The notes below the pieces were generated by a model that saw only the letters and a list, made by a program, of their open reading frames with translations, did not search any database and had not been told where the DNA came from. Made by a program: the position numbers and the translations under genes. Of a stretch of DNA of 13,069 nucleotides, positions 5,113 to 13,069 are shown piece after piece. The stretch spans positions 1 to 13,069 of the forward strand of contig CANJPN010000127.1 of assembly GCA_947475855.1 (NCBI GenBank), in the 5' to 3' direction. This stretch comes from Bradyrhizobiaceae bacterium. GTDB taxonomy: Bacteria > Pseudomonadota > Alphaproteobacteria > Rhizobiales > Hyphomicrobiaceae. Each line of letters starts with the position of its first letter. The stretch's first letter is position 1.

Positions 5113-7638
5113 ATGCTAGCCACTGCCCCTCACGAGACTGCATCGAGCGCAAACAAGGAGCTGATCGCGCTCCTGTTCGCGAGCATCGCGTTCGTCTGTT
5201 TTCTGACCGTCAGTCTGTCGAATGGCCGTTCGCCCGATCTGGGCGGGCTCGAGCTGCGCCATATCGCCGTGATGACCATGATCCTGGCTGGATGCATGGT
5301 GGCATTCGCCATCGTATGGACTACGACGCGGCGTGCGACGACGATGATGGACCACGCCCGGGGCGAGACCGCGCGGCTGCGACAGGGACTGCTGCTGGCC
5401 GAAGCCATCATCCGCACCGAGCCACAGGTCGTCATCTGCTGGGAAGCGGGGCAGGATCTGCGCGTCGTCACGCATTCGCTGACGAGCGTCACGGGGCTGC
5501 CTGATGACCACCGCGAACTGCTGCGGTTCGGGACCTGGCTCGCCGGGCAGTCGGCCGACGAACTGAAGGCGAGCCTCGACACGCTGTTCGCAACCGGCCA
5601 GCCTTTCAGCCTCCTTCTCAAGACGTCCGCCGGCGCGCATCTGGAAGCCGACGGCCGGGCAGCCGGTACGCACGCCGTGATGCGCCTGCGCGACGTCGCC
5701 ACCTACAAGAGCGATCTCGTCCGGATTATCGACCAGCACAGCGCGCTGGCCGACGAATTGAAGGCCGGTCGCGCGCTGCTCGATGCCATTCCGATGCCTG
5801 TATGGCTCCGTGGCCAGGACGGCCTCATACAGTGGGCCAATTCGGCCTACATCGCCGCCGTCGAAGCCAAGTCGCTCGACGAAGTCAAGGAGAAGCAGTC
5901 CGAGTTGCTCGAGCAGAGCCATCGCAAGGCCGTTTCAAATGGCCTTGCCCGCACATTGCATTTCCGCCGCCGCCTGCCGCTCATCATCGATGGCGAGCGG
6001 CGCGCCCATGACGTGATCGTGACCGCCAGTGAGCGCTCGACTGCAGCCATCGCCGTCGACGTCGCCGCGCTCGAGAAAGCAGAAAGCGAGATCAACCGCC
6101 AGATCTCGACCTACGACCGTACGCTCGACCGTATCCGCACGGGTGCTGCCGTGTTCGACAAGGAACAGCGGCTGACGTTCTTCAACGAGGCGTTCCGCAA
6201 GCAGTTCGGGCTCGATCACGACTGGCTCGACAGCAAGCCCACCAACGGCGAGATCCTCGACCGGTTGCAGGAGCTGTCGCGTCTGCCGTCGCTCGTCGAC
6301 TACCGGAGCTGGCGCGCCGGCGTGCTCGAGTGCCATGCGAGCGGCGTGTCCTACGACGACTGGTGGCAACTGCCGGACGGCAGCCTGCTGCACGTGATCG
6401 GCGAGCAGCGCCACGACGGCGGCGTCACCTTCCTGTTCGACGACGCCACCGAGCGGCTCGCCCTCGAAGGCCGCTACAATGCGCTCATCGACGTGCAGCG
6501 CGAAACCCTCGACAGCCTCAAGGAAGGCGTCGCCGTGTTCGCCGCCGACGGAAAGCTGAAGCTCTTCAACTCGGCCTTCCTGTCGATCTGGCGGCTGTCC
6601 CGTGACGGCCTGGAACCCGGTCCGCACATCGGCGCGGTGGTCAGCGAGTGCCGCGAGCTGTTCGACGATCACGAGACGTGGGATCACCTCGTTCGCCGCA
6701 TCACCGCCGTCACGGACGAGCGGGAAGCGCTGATCGGCCAGATGGTGCGCCCCGACCAGACGATCCTCGACTACGCGACTACGCCGCTGCCGGACGGGGG
6801 CACGCTCGTGACATTCGCCGACGTTACCGCGCTGCGCCGCTACGAGCGCACGCTGAAGGAGCGCAACGAGGCGCTGATCGCCGCGGACCAACTGAAGAGC
6901 CAGTTCATCGGCCACGTGTCCTACGAGCTCAGGACGCCGCTCACCAACATCATCGGCTTCTCGGAGCTGATGGGCGCGCCGGTGACGGGCGATCTCTCGG
7001 CCAAGCAGCGCGAATACCTCGGCGATATCCAGTCCTCGTCGACAACTCTACTGTCGATCATCGACGACATCCTCGACCTCGCGACGATCGATGCGGGATC
7101 GCTCGATCTCAAGCTGGCGCCGGTCAAGATCGACGACGTGATCGACGGCGCTATCCTGGGCGTGCAGGAGCGTGCGAAGCGGCAGCGGCTGACGATCGAC
7201 ATTGCGTCGGAGGAAGACGACATCGAATTCTTCGCCGACGAGGCGCGGATCAGGCAGGTGCTCTACAATCTGCTGTCGAACGCGGTCGGATTCTCGAATG
7301 TCGGCGGGCTCGTGCGGCTCTCGGTGTGGCGCGAGCAGGGGATGGTCGCGTTCGCGGTCGAGGACGACGGGATCGGAATTCCGAAAGAGCAACAGAACCG
7401 CGTCTTCGACCGTTTCGAAAGCCGCAGCCAAACGGGCAAGCATCGCGGCGCGGGCCTCGGCCTATCGATCGTGAAGAGCCTCGTAGAGTTGCACAACGGC
7501 GACATGCGGCTCGAATCCGAGGACGGGGCCGGGACGCGTGTCACGGTACGCTTCCCCGAGCGGCCGGCCGCGATGGGCAAAGGTCCGGCGATGATCGAGC
7601 ACGGGACAGGCGAGACCGCGGACCAGCACAGCGCGTGA
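5113..7638 (+). CDS. divL: DivL-type PAS-domain sensor pseudo-histidine kinase (H-box Tyr)
   Basis: The protein is 841 residues from ATG 5113, with a weak GAGCGA upstream; an in-frame ATG at 5029 adds 28 residues but has no ribosome binding site and no obvious signal. Layout: two membrane helices (about 16-37 and 49-71), four divergent PAS-like units (about 94-200, 217-320, 334-447, 458-577), HisKA (592-662) and HATPase (707-817). The H-box reads HVSYELRTPL, with Tyr604 (codon 6922-6924) where histidine kinases have the phosphorylated His. The ATP lid motifs NLLSNA (719-724), DDGIGIP (751-757) and GAGLGLS (779-785) are intact. Caulobacter DivL has the same His-to-Tyr change; it binds phosphorylated DivK and controls CckA and so CtrA, and its ATPase domain is dispensable. 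Orthology is inferred from the Tyr, the PAS architecture and the downstream genes. It is the first gene of a co-directional cluster. Confidence 0.88.
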   Translation: MLATAPHETASSANKELIALLFASIAFVCFLTVSLSNGRSPDLGGLELRHIAVMTMILAGCMVAFAIVWTTTRRATTMMDHARGETARLRQGLLLAEAIIRTEPQVVICWEAGQDLRVVTHSLTSVTGLPDDHRELLRFGTWLAGQSADELKASLDTLFATGQPFSLLLKTSAGAHLEADGRAAGTHAVMRLRDVATYKSDLVRIIDQHSALADELKAGRALLDAIPMPVWLRGQDGLIQWANSAYIAAVEAKSLDEVKEKQSELLEQSHRKAVSNGLARTLHFRRRLPLIIDGERRAHDVIVTASERSTAAIAVDVAALEKAESEINRQISTYDRTLDRIRTGAAVFDKEQRLTFFNEAFRKQFGLDHDWLDSKPTNGEILDRLQELSRLPSLVDYRSWRAGVLECHASGVSYDDWWQLPDGSLLHVIGEQRHDGGVTFLFDDATERLALEGRYNALIDVQRETLDSLKEGVAVFAADGKLKLFNSAFLSIWRLSRDGLEPGPHIGAVVSECRELFDDHETWDHLVRRITAVTDEREALIGQMVRPDQTILDYATTPLPDGGTLVTFADVTALRRYERTLKERNEALIAADQLKSQFIGHVSYELRTPLTNIIGFSELMGAPVTGDLSAKQREYLGDIQSSSTTLLSIIDDILDLATIDAGSLDLKLAPVKIDDVIDGAILGVQERAKRQRLTIDIASEEDDIEFFADEARIRQVLYNLLSNAVGFSNVGGLVRLSVWREQGMVAFAVEDDGIGIPKEQQNRVFDRFESRSQTGKHRGAGLGLSIVKSLVELHNGDMRLESEDGAGTRVTVRFPERPAAMGKGPAMIEHGTGETADQHSA

Positions 7639-7687
7639 CGGATCTCACCTTGACGGACTGCGGCCGGGTCTGCTCATTGCGGACCCC

Positions 7688-9238
7688 ATGACGACACCGA
7701 TAACGACGACCTCCACGAACGAGCTGAACCTCGACGAAGCGGGCCTGCAACGGCTCGCCGCTCTCGTCGCAATGGATTTGCGGGCAGGCGACGCCGTCGC
7801 GCTCAACGGCGATCTCGGCGCGGGCAAGACGACGTTCGCGCGGGCCGCCATCCGTGCGGCGCTCGCCGATGAAGAAGCGGAAGTGCCAAGCCCGACGTTC
7901 ATTCTCGTGCAGATCTACGAGACGCCACGGGGCACGATCACGCATTGCGACCTCTATCGCATCGACGGCGAGGACGGCGCGGCGGAACTCGGCCTCGAGG
8001 AAGCGCTGGCGCGCGGCGCTCTGCTGATCGAATGGCCGGAGCGGGCGCCCTCGTTCTTTGGCGACGACCGTCTCGACATCACGCTCATGGAGACCGACGG
8101 CGGAGCACGACGGCGCGTGACGCTTCAAGGACGTGGCGCATGGGCGAAGCGCGCGGACCGGCTCGCTGCCATCTGGACTTTCATCGGGCAGAGCGGCTGG
8201 GGCGAGGCCAGCATCGGCGCGATCCCGGGCGATGCTTCGGCGCGGCGCTATCTCAGATTACAGAAGAACGGTATCCGTGCGCTGGTGATGGATGCGCCGC
8301 GCATGCCGGACGGGCCGCCGATCCGCGATGGCAAACCCTACAGCCGCATCGCGCATCTAGCCGAGGATGTGCGGCCGTTCGTGGCGATCGCGCGGCACCT
8401 GCGGGAGCGCGGGCTTTCGGCGCCGGAAATTCTAGCCAGCGATCTCGATGCCGGTCTTCTCCTCACGGAAGATCTGGGCGACTGCGTGTTCGGCATGGAA
8501 GTCGGGGGCGGGGCGGACCAACTGGCACTGTGGCGGATGGGAGTCGATGCGCTCGTCGAATTGCACCGCGCACCCGCAGTGGCGCGACTTGCAGTGGGAG
8601 ACGGTACGTTCCACGACGTTCCGACTTTCGACCTCGCCGCAATGCAGATCGAGGTGGAGTTGCTCGTCGACTGGTATCTGCCGGCGATCAATGGTGCGCC
8701 GACCGACGCGCCGACGCGCGATGGATTTCTCGTGGCCTGGCAGCCCGTGTTCGATAGGTTGCTCCTCCAGCCGCCGGCATTGCTGCTGCGCGATTACCAT
8801 TCGCCCAATCTCCTGTGGCTTCGGGATCGCAGCGGTGCAGCCATGACCGGCATCATCGATTTCCAGGATGCGATGATCGGGCCGGCAGCCTACGATCTCG
8901 TCTCGCTGCTGCAGGACGCGCGTCTCGACGTGGCGCCGGAGATCGAGACGGAACTGCTCGGTCACTACTGCCGCGAAGCGGCCAGGACGCAGCCGGGTTT
9001 CGACGAAGCGCAATTCCGATGGGCTTATGCCGCGCTCGGCGCTGAGCGCAATACCAAGATCCTCGGCATCTTCACCCGACTCGCGCGGCGTGACGGAAAA
9101 CCACGATATCTTGCGCATATCCCCAGAATTTGGCGGTATCTGGAGCGCGATCTCGCGCATCCCGGGCTATCTTCGTTGAAAGCGTGGTACGACCTGCATG
9201 TGCCGGCGGGGATACGCAGCCGCGCGATCGAGGCGTGA
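7688..9238 (+). CDS. tsaE: TsaE - AmgK-like amino-sugar kinase fusion
   Basis: This 516-residue protein has two domains. Residues 1-150 are TsaE, the ATPase of the t6A tRNA-modification complex, with Walker A GDLGAGKTT (41-49), PSPTF (67-71), HCDLYR (86-91) and LLIEWPER (112-119). From about 160 on is a choline/aminoglycoside-kinase fold: GDASARRYLRL (181-191) as nucleotide loop, LLTEDLGD (258-265), catalytic loop LRDYHSPNLLWL with Asp369 and Asn374, and IIDFQDA (389-395) with metal-binding Asp391. The usual catalytic-loop His before the Asp is Leu367. The C-terminal domain resembles AmgK, the anomeric MurNAc/GlcNAc kinase of cell-wall recycling, and the next gene is MurU-like, which supports that role. 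This fusion is known in Rhizobiales annotations. It starts 49 bp after divL with a poor ribosome binding site and is probably in the same transcript. Confidence 0.9.
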   Translation: MTTPITTTSTNELNLDEAGLQRLAALVAMDLRAGDAVALNGDLGAGKTTFARAAIRAALADEEAEVPSPTFILVQIYETPRGTITHCDLYRIDGEDGAAELGLEEALARGALLIEWPERAPSFFGDDRLDITLMETDGGARRRVTLQGRGAWAKRADRLAAIWTFIGQSGWGEASIGAIPGDASARRYLRLQKNGIRALVMDAPRMPDGPPIRDGKPYSRIAHLAEDVRPFVAIARHLRERGLSAPEILASDLDAGLLLTEDLGDCVFGMEVGGGADQLALWRMGVDALVELHRAPAVARLAVGDGTFHDVPTFDLAAMQIEVELLVDWYLPAINGAPTDAPTRDGFLVAWQPVFDRLLLQPPALLLRDYHSPNLLWLRDRSGAAMTGIIDFQDAMIGPAAYDLVSLLQDARLDVAPEIETELLGHYCREAARTQPGFDEAQFRWAYAALGAERNTKILGIFTRLARRDGKPRYLAHIPRIWRYLERDLAHPGLSSLKAWYDLHVPAGIRSRAIEA

Positions 9239-9285
9239 GAGCGGCGCCGGCAGACGCGTGGGTCTGTCGCTCGCCTTATCGGGTC

Positions 9286-9345
9286 AAGGCCCCGGCTCTG
9301 CGCGACAACCGGCATCTGCCGGTCATCGCTTCGGCCGGGAACGCA
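9286..9345. repeat. Dispersed palindromic (REP-like) element, copy 2
   Basis: This element lies in the 123-bp gap between the fusion gene and murU and aligns with 590-645. The outer stem is CCCGGC (9291-9296) with GCCGGG (9334-9339), and the inner palindrome is ACCGGCA (9308-9314) with TGCCGGT (9317-9323). Relative to copy 1, the closing pair G600-C634 becomes C9296-G9334, so pairing is kept. It ends about 17 bases before the murU start and would form a hairpin in the mRNA. Confidence 0.55.
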
Positions 9346-9361
9346 AAAGGGTAGTGAGCTC

Positions 9362-10105
9362 GTGAAGACGCTCGAGGGTGCAGAGGGACGGCCGACGACC
9401 GCGTTCGTGCTCGCCGCCGGACTTGGTCAGCGCATGCGGCCGCTCACCGACGACAAGCCCAAGCCGATGGTGGTGCTCGCGGGGCAGCCGTTGATCGATC
9501 ACGTGCTGGACAGACTCGTTGCAGCAGGCATCACCGACGCGGTCGTCAACGTGCACTACAAGGCCGACGTACTCCTGGCGCATCTTGTTGAGCGGACGAG
9601 GCCCCGCATTTCGATTTCGGACGAACGAGGCGAACTGCTCGAGACTGGTGGCGGCGTGGTGAAGGCGCGTTCGCTGCTCGGGGGGCGGCCGTTCCTGATC
9701 CACAATTCCGATACCGTATGGCTCGAACGCAGCGTCGCGAACATTACGCGGCTGATCGAGACGTGGGATCCGGTGCGGATGGACAGTCTTCTGCTTCTCG
9801 CGGATCGGGCACGCAGCATCGGCTATGACGGGCAGGGCGATTTCGCTCGCGGTGCGGACGGTGTACTCGCGCGGCGCGCCAAGGGGGCGGAGACGCCGTT
9901 TGTGTTCGCTGGCGTTTCTATCGCACATCCGCGGATTCTCGACGGCGCACCATCGGGCGCGTTCTCGCTCAACGTGCTGTGGGACCGGGCGATCGCGAGC
10001 GGCCGGCTGTACGGAATCGTGCTCGACGGGCTCTGGATGCACGTCGGCACACCCGAGGCACTGATCGAAGCGGAAGAGCGGATCGCACAGCATGCCCGCG
10101 CGTGA
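9362..10105 (+). CDS. murU: MurU-like sugar-1-phosphate nucleotidyltransferase
   Basis: The 247-residue GTG-initiated protein is preceded by AAAAGGG about ten bases upstream. The N-terminal nucleotidyltransferase signature is FVLAAGLGQRMRPLT (15-29) followed by KPKPMV (32-37), then LETGGGVVKA (93-102), HNSD (114-117) with the metal-binding Asp117, and WMHVGTPE (225-232). It lacks the C-terminal left-handed helix acyltransferase domain of GlmU, matching the short MurU/GlmM-independent class. MurU converts MurNAc-1-phosphate to UDP-MurNAc; adjacency to an AmgK-like kinase domain supports this over a mannose- or glucose-1-phosphate enzyme, though substrate specificity cannot be read from sequence. 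Its end overlaps the addB start by 14 bp, so the two are translationally coupled. Confidence 0.85.
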   Translation: MKTLEGAEGRPTTAFVLAAGLGQRMRPLTDDKPKPMVVLAGQPLIDHVLDRLVAAGITDAVVNVHYKADVLLAHLVERTRPRISISDERGELLETGGGVVKARSLLGGRPFLIHNSDTVWLERSVANITRLIETWDPVRMDSLLLLADRARSIGYDGQGDFARGADGVLARRAKGAETPFVFAGVSIAHPRILDGAPSGAFSLNVLWDRAIASGRLYGIVLDGLWMHVGTPEALIEAEERIAQHARA

Positions 10106-13069
10106 GCCCAAAGCGAACGTTTTCACCGCGCCGCAGGGAAAGCCGTTTCTGCGCACGCTGGCGCGCGCGGTGCTGGCAGGCGACCTTCCAAAAACGGGCG
10201 GCGAGCCTCCGGTCGATCTGTCCGGCGTCACGATCCTGCTTCCGACACGGCGTGCGGCGCGTGGGCTCCAGGACGCCTTCCTCGACGCTACAGCGGGGCG
10301 CGCGCTGCTGCTACCGCGCATCAAACCAATCGCGGAGGGCAACGAGGATCTCGCGCTGCTGTCAGGATTCTCAGGTCCAGAAATGCTGGGTGCTGGCGGC
10401 GCGGACATACCGCCCGCGGTCGGTGAAGTCGAACGCCGGATCGTGCTTACCAGCCTGGTGCAACGGTGGTCGCAGGCGATACGACGACGCGGCGATGCCG
10501 TGGCGGCGGAAGATGCGCAAGCCATCGAAGTCGGTGCGGGGACGGCCGCACAGGCGGCTGCGCTCGCTGCCGAACTGGCGCGGCTGATCGATGAAGTGGA
10601 GACGGAGAGCGTCGATCTGTCGGGGCTCGCGGGACTCGTGCCCGAACGCTTCTCTGAGCATTGGCAGAAGACGCTGGAATTTCTCGGTATCGTGCTGGAT
10701 TGGTGGCCCGCTTATCTCGCGGAGCGAAAACTGATCTCGCCGATGGATCGCCGCAACCGGCTGGTGCGCGCGGAGGCAGCGCGGCTCGCTGCGATGCCCC
10801 CCGATGGTCCACTGATCGTCGCAGGTGTTACCGGCTCGATCCCGGCGACCGCCGAACTGATGCGCGTGGTCGCCATGCTGCCGCAAGGGGCGGTCGTAAT
10901 CCCCGGCCTCGACATGACGCTGGACGAGGCGAGCTGGGAGGCGATCTCGCCACCTCGACTGGAAAAGATCGACGCGACGGCGGAGCATCCCGGGCATCCG
11001 GAGCATCCGCAGTTCGGATTGAAACGTCTTATAGAAGCGCTGGGTGTTGCACGCACCGACATCGGCGTGCTCGCGGGAGCGGAGCCAGAACCGCTCATCG
11101 CCGCGCGCAATGCATTGGTCAGCGAAGCGATGCGGCCAGCGCGGACGACGGAGTTGTGGCGCGGGTTCACCGCGTGCGCGGATACCCGCTCATTGCGATC
11201 TGCGCTCGGTGGCGTTTCGTTCGTAGAAGCCCCCACGGCGGAAGACGAAGCAGAGGCGGTCTCGCTGATGCTTCGCGAGGTTGCCGAATCACCAGGGCGA
11301 ACTGCGGCGCTGGTGACGCGCGACCGGCTTCTTGCGCGGCGCGTCGCGATCCGACTGGAAGCCTGGGGCATTCGCGTCGACGATTCCGCCGGACGCCCAC
11401 TTTCCAAGACGATGCCAGGTGCATTTCTCGATCTCGTGATCGAGGCCGTCGCCACGGATTTCGCGCCGGCCGCGCTCGTCGCACTGATCAAGCATCCGCT
11501 GACCCGGTTGGGGCTTGGCGCCGGCATCGTGAGACGCACTGCGCGTGCTCTGGAAATCGCGGCTTTCCGCACGCTGTATCTCGGGCGGGGCCTGCAAGGG
11601 CTGGAGGCTGCCATCGAGGTAGCCGAGCAGGACGTCGGTACGAAAGTGCGTCGCGGCCGCGCGGTGCAACGGCTGCGCACCGAGGACTGGCAGGCGGTTC
11701 ACGCGCTGGTGCGGGCATTGCGCGAAGCATACGCGCCTCTGACGACACTGTTCGACACACGCGAGCCGCATGCGCTGAGCGAACTCGTCGCAGCGCACGT
11801 GAAGACCGCCGAGGCAATAGCGCTGCTGCCGGAGGGCGACACCGCCGCGGGGCTGTGGGCCGAGGTCGCGGGCGAAGCCGCGTCCCTGTTCACGACGAAC
11901 CTGCTCGACGACAGCCTGCCACCGCTGTTCCTCGCCGCGCGCGAATATCCGGATCTCTATCGCGGGCTGATCGCACGCGAGACGGTGCGGCCGAAGGTTC
12001 CGCTGCATCCGCGCCTCGCGATCTGGGGACCGCTCGAAGCGCGATTGCAGCAGCCAGACCTGGTCATCCTCGGCTCCATGAATGACGGGACATGGCCAGA
12101 GCTCGGCGATCCCGGACCGTGGCTCAACCGGCCGATGCGGCTGGAACTCGGTCTGCCGGCGCCGGAAGAAAAGATCGGCTATGCGGCGCATGACTTCGCG
12201 ATGCTGATGGGCGCTGACAACGTCGTGGTCACGCGCGCGTTGAAGATCGACGGTGTCCCGGCGGTGGCGTCGCGGTGGCTGTTGCGGCTTGGCGCGCTGC
12301 TCGACGCGCTCGATCTCAGAAGTGCACTCAAGCCCGACGCTCCGTGGCTGCCGTGGGCGCAATGGCGGAGCCAGACCAACGGATGGAAACCGATAGCGGC
12401 ACCGGCGCCACGACCTCCCATCGCGCTCAGACCACGCAAGCTGTCGGTGTCCGGCGTCGAGACATGGATGGCGAACCCGTATGCGATATTCGCGCGCGAG
12501 ATCCTGCGTCTCGATCCATTGCCGCTGATCGGAACGGAGCCGGATGCGGCGCTCCGCGGTAGCGTCATACATGCCGCGTTGGCGGAATTCGCCAAAGCGT
12601 TCCCCGATCGACTTCCGGCAGATATCGCGGCCGAAGTCATGAAGCTCGCGCGCGTCGAACTGGAGACGCTGACGGGTAATCCGCGCGTCGCTGCGTTCTG
12701 GTTGATGCGGCTCGAGCGGTTCGCACAGTGGTTCGCTGGCCAAGAGCCGGAGTTGCGCAAGGGAGTAACGTCGTCGCTGGTGGAGGCGTCGGGCGCGATG
12801 GTCCTCGAAGGTCCGGCGGGGCCATTCACGCTCAATACGCGGGCTGATCGCATCGACGTCGCGAACGGGCGGGTGTTCATCACGGACTACAAGGCCGGTG
12901 CGAGTCTGAGCAAAATGCGCAAGGACGCGAAGGACGGTTTCGCGCCGCAACTCGCGCTCGAAGCAGCGATCGTGCTCGCCAATGGGTTCGCCAATCTCAC
13001 CGCCAACCAGATCGCGGGACTGCGCTACATCTCGGCGTCGGGCGGTGATCCCGCCGGCGAAGTGTTCAA
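10092..13069 (+). CDS. addB: AddB, double-strand-break repair nuclease subunit, 3' end missing
   Basis: The frame from ATG 10092 has no stop to the right edge (992 full codons); the C-terminus is cut off by the window. The start overlaps murU by 14 bp. The N-terminus reads MPAREPKANVFTAPQGKPFL, where helicases carry Walker A; GxxGxGK is absent, as in other alphaproteobacterial AddB proteins. A helicase-like scaffold fills the middle (for example LGSMNDGTWPEL near 663). The C-terminal nuclease domain is a RecB-family PD-(D/E)XK fold: LSVSGVETWMANPYAIFA from about 783, His827 in RGSVIHAAL, Asp919 in RADRID, and Asp932-Tyr-Lys934. The ANPYA segment lacks the Cys that begins the Fe-S cluster in Bacillus AddB. 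With AddA (expected just downstream), AddB resects broken ends and degrades the 5' strand. The alphaproteobacterial order murU-addB-addA supports the call. Confidence 0.92.
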   Translation, partial: MPAREPKANVFTAPQGKPFLRTLARAVLAGDLPKTGGEPPVDLSGVTILLPTRRAARGLQDAFLDATAGRALLLPRIKPIAEGNEDLALLSGFSGPEMLGAGGADIPPAVGEVERRIVLTSLVQRWSQAIRRRGDAVAAEDAQAIEVGAGTAAQAAALAAELARLIDEVETESVDLSGLAGLVPERFSEHWQKTLEFLGIVLDWWPAYLAERKLISPMDRRNRLVRAEAARLAAMPPDGPLIVAGVTGSIPATAELMRVVAMLPQGAVVIPGLDMTLDEASWEAISPPRLEKIDATAEHPGHPEHPQFGLKRLIEALGVARTDIGVLAGAEPEPLIAARNALVSEAMRPARTTELWRGFTACADTRSLRSALGGVSFVEAPTAEDEAEAVSLMLREVAESPGRTAALVTRDRLLARRVAIRLEAWGIRVDDSAGRPLSKTMPGAFLDLVIEAVATDFAPAALVALIKHPLTRLGLGAGIVRRTARALEIAAFRTLYLGRGLQGLEAAIEVAEQDVGTKVRRGRAVQRLRTEDWQAVHALVRALREAYAPLTTLFDTREPHALSELVAAHVKTAEAIALLPEGDTAAGLWAEVAGEAASLFTTNLLDDSLPPLFLAAREYPDLYRGLIARETVRPKVPLHPRLAIWGPLEARLQQPDLVILGSMNDGTWPELGDPGPWLNRPMRLELGLPAPEEKIGYAAHDFAMLMGADNVVVTRALKIDGVPAVASRWLLRLGALLDALDLRSALKPDAPWLPWAQWRSQTNGWKPIAAPAPRPPIALRPRKLSVSGVETWMANPYAIFAREILRLDPLPLIGTEPDAALRGSVIHAALAEFAKAFPDRLPADIAAEVMKLARVELETLTGNPRVAAFWLMRLERFAQWFAGQEPELRKGVTSSLVEASGAMVLEGPAGPFTLNTRADRIDVANGRVFITDYKAGASLSKMRKDAKDGFAPQLALEAAIVLANGFANLTANQIAGLRYISASGGDPAGEVF

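Noticed and set aside
5935..6915. 326-residue minus-strand frame inside divL
   Set aside because: No domain motif, and the PAS and kinase frame on the other strand is continuous.
6648..7691. 347-residue plus-strand frame inside divL
   Set aside because: Its Arg/Asp/Ala-rich translation is a frame-shifted reading of the HisKA and HATPase region, which is intact in the divL frame.
9323..10525. 400-residue open frame on the minus strand opposite murU and addB
   Set aside because: Low-complexity Arg/Ser/Pro-rich translation, no ribosome binding site support, and it covers two well-supported plus-strand genes.
11289..12950. 553-residue open frame on the minus strand opposite addB
   Set aside because: Its translation is very rich in Arg, His, Pro and Gln with no recognisable motif, and the plus strand carries AddB nuclease motifs over the same bases. 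It is a shadow frame from GC-rich codon use.
1..13069. CRISPR arrays, tRNA/rRNA genes, transposases, prophage or defence genes
   Set aside because: No regularly spaced repeats, cloverleaf-like genes, or recognisable mobile or defence proteins were seen.

Overview
The window is GC-rich, densely coding bacterial DNA. The gene order divL - tsaE/phosphotransferase fusion - sugar-phosphate nucleotidyltransferase - addB, together with a DivL whose H-box histidine is a tyrosine, points to an alphaproteobacterium, most likely Hyphomicrobiales (Rhizobiales). I cannot place it to genus from sequence alone.

Left part (1-4736) looks like accessory catabolic or uptake DNA. It holds the 3' end of an amidohydrolase-2 family hydrolase, two divergently oriented orphan TctC/Bug-type periplasmic solute-binding proteins (one with a Tat-like and one with a Sec-like signal peptide), an RraA/4-hydroxy-4-methyl-2-oxoglutarate aldolase family protein in apparent operon with the second TctC, and a convergent six-helix membrane protein of unknown function. 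The 375-bp region between the two tctC genes carries two related long inverted repeats sharing the half-sites GACATTTG/CAAATGTC and the outer arms TAGTGT/ACACTA. They are the most unusual non-coding structures here.

Right part (5113-13069) is a core co-directional cluster. It contains DivL (cell-cycle pseudokinase acting on the CckA-CtrA pathway), a TsaE-AmgK-like fusion (tRNA t6A ATPase joined to an amino-sugar kinase), a MurU-like nucleotidyltransferase (the AmgK/MurU pair suggests peptidoglycan recycling) and AddB (double-strand-break repair nuclease), which runs off the right edge. murU and addB overlap by 14 bp. The 123-bp gap between the fusion gene and murU holds a palindromic element that is repeated, with base-pair-preserving changes, between the convergent genes at 586-650.

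I see no rRNA, tRNA, CRISPR, transposase or integrase. Nothing here is a clearly undescribed system. The best leads are the paired inverted repeats between the tctC genes, the dispersed structured repeat, and the H-to-Y kinase in its conserved neighbourhood.
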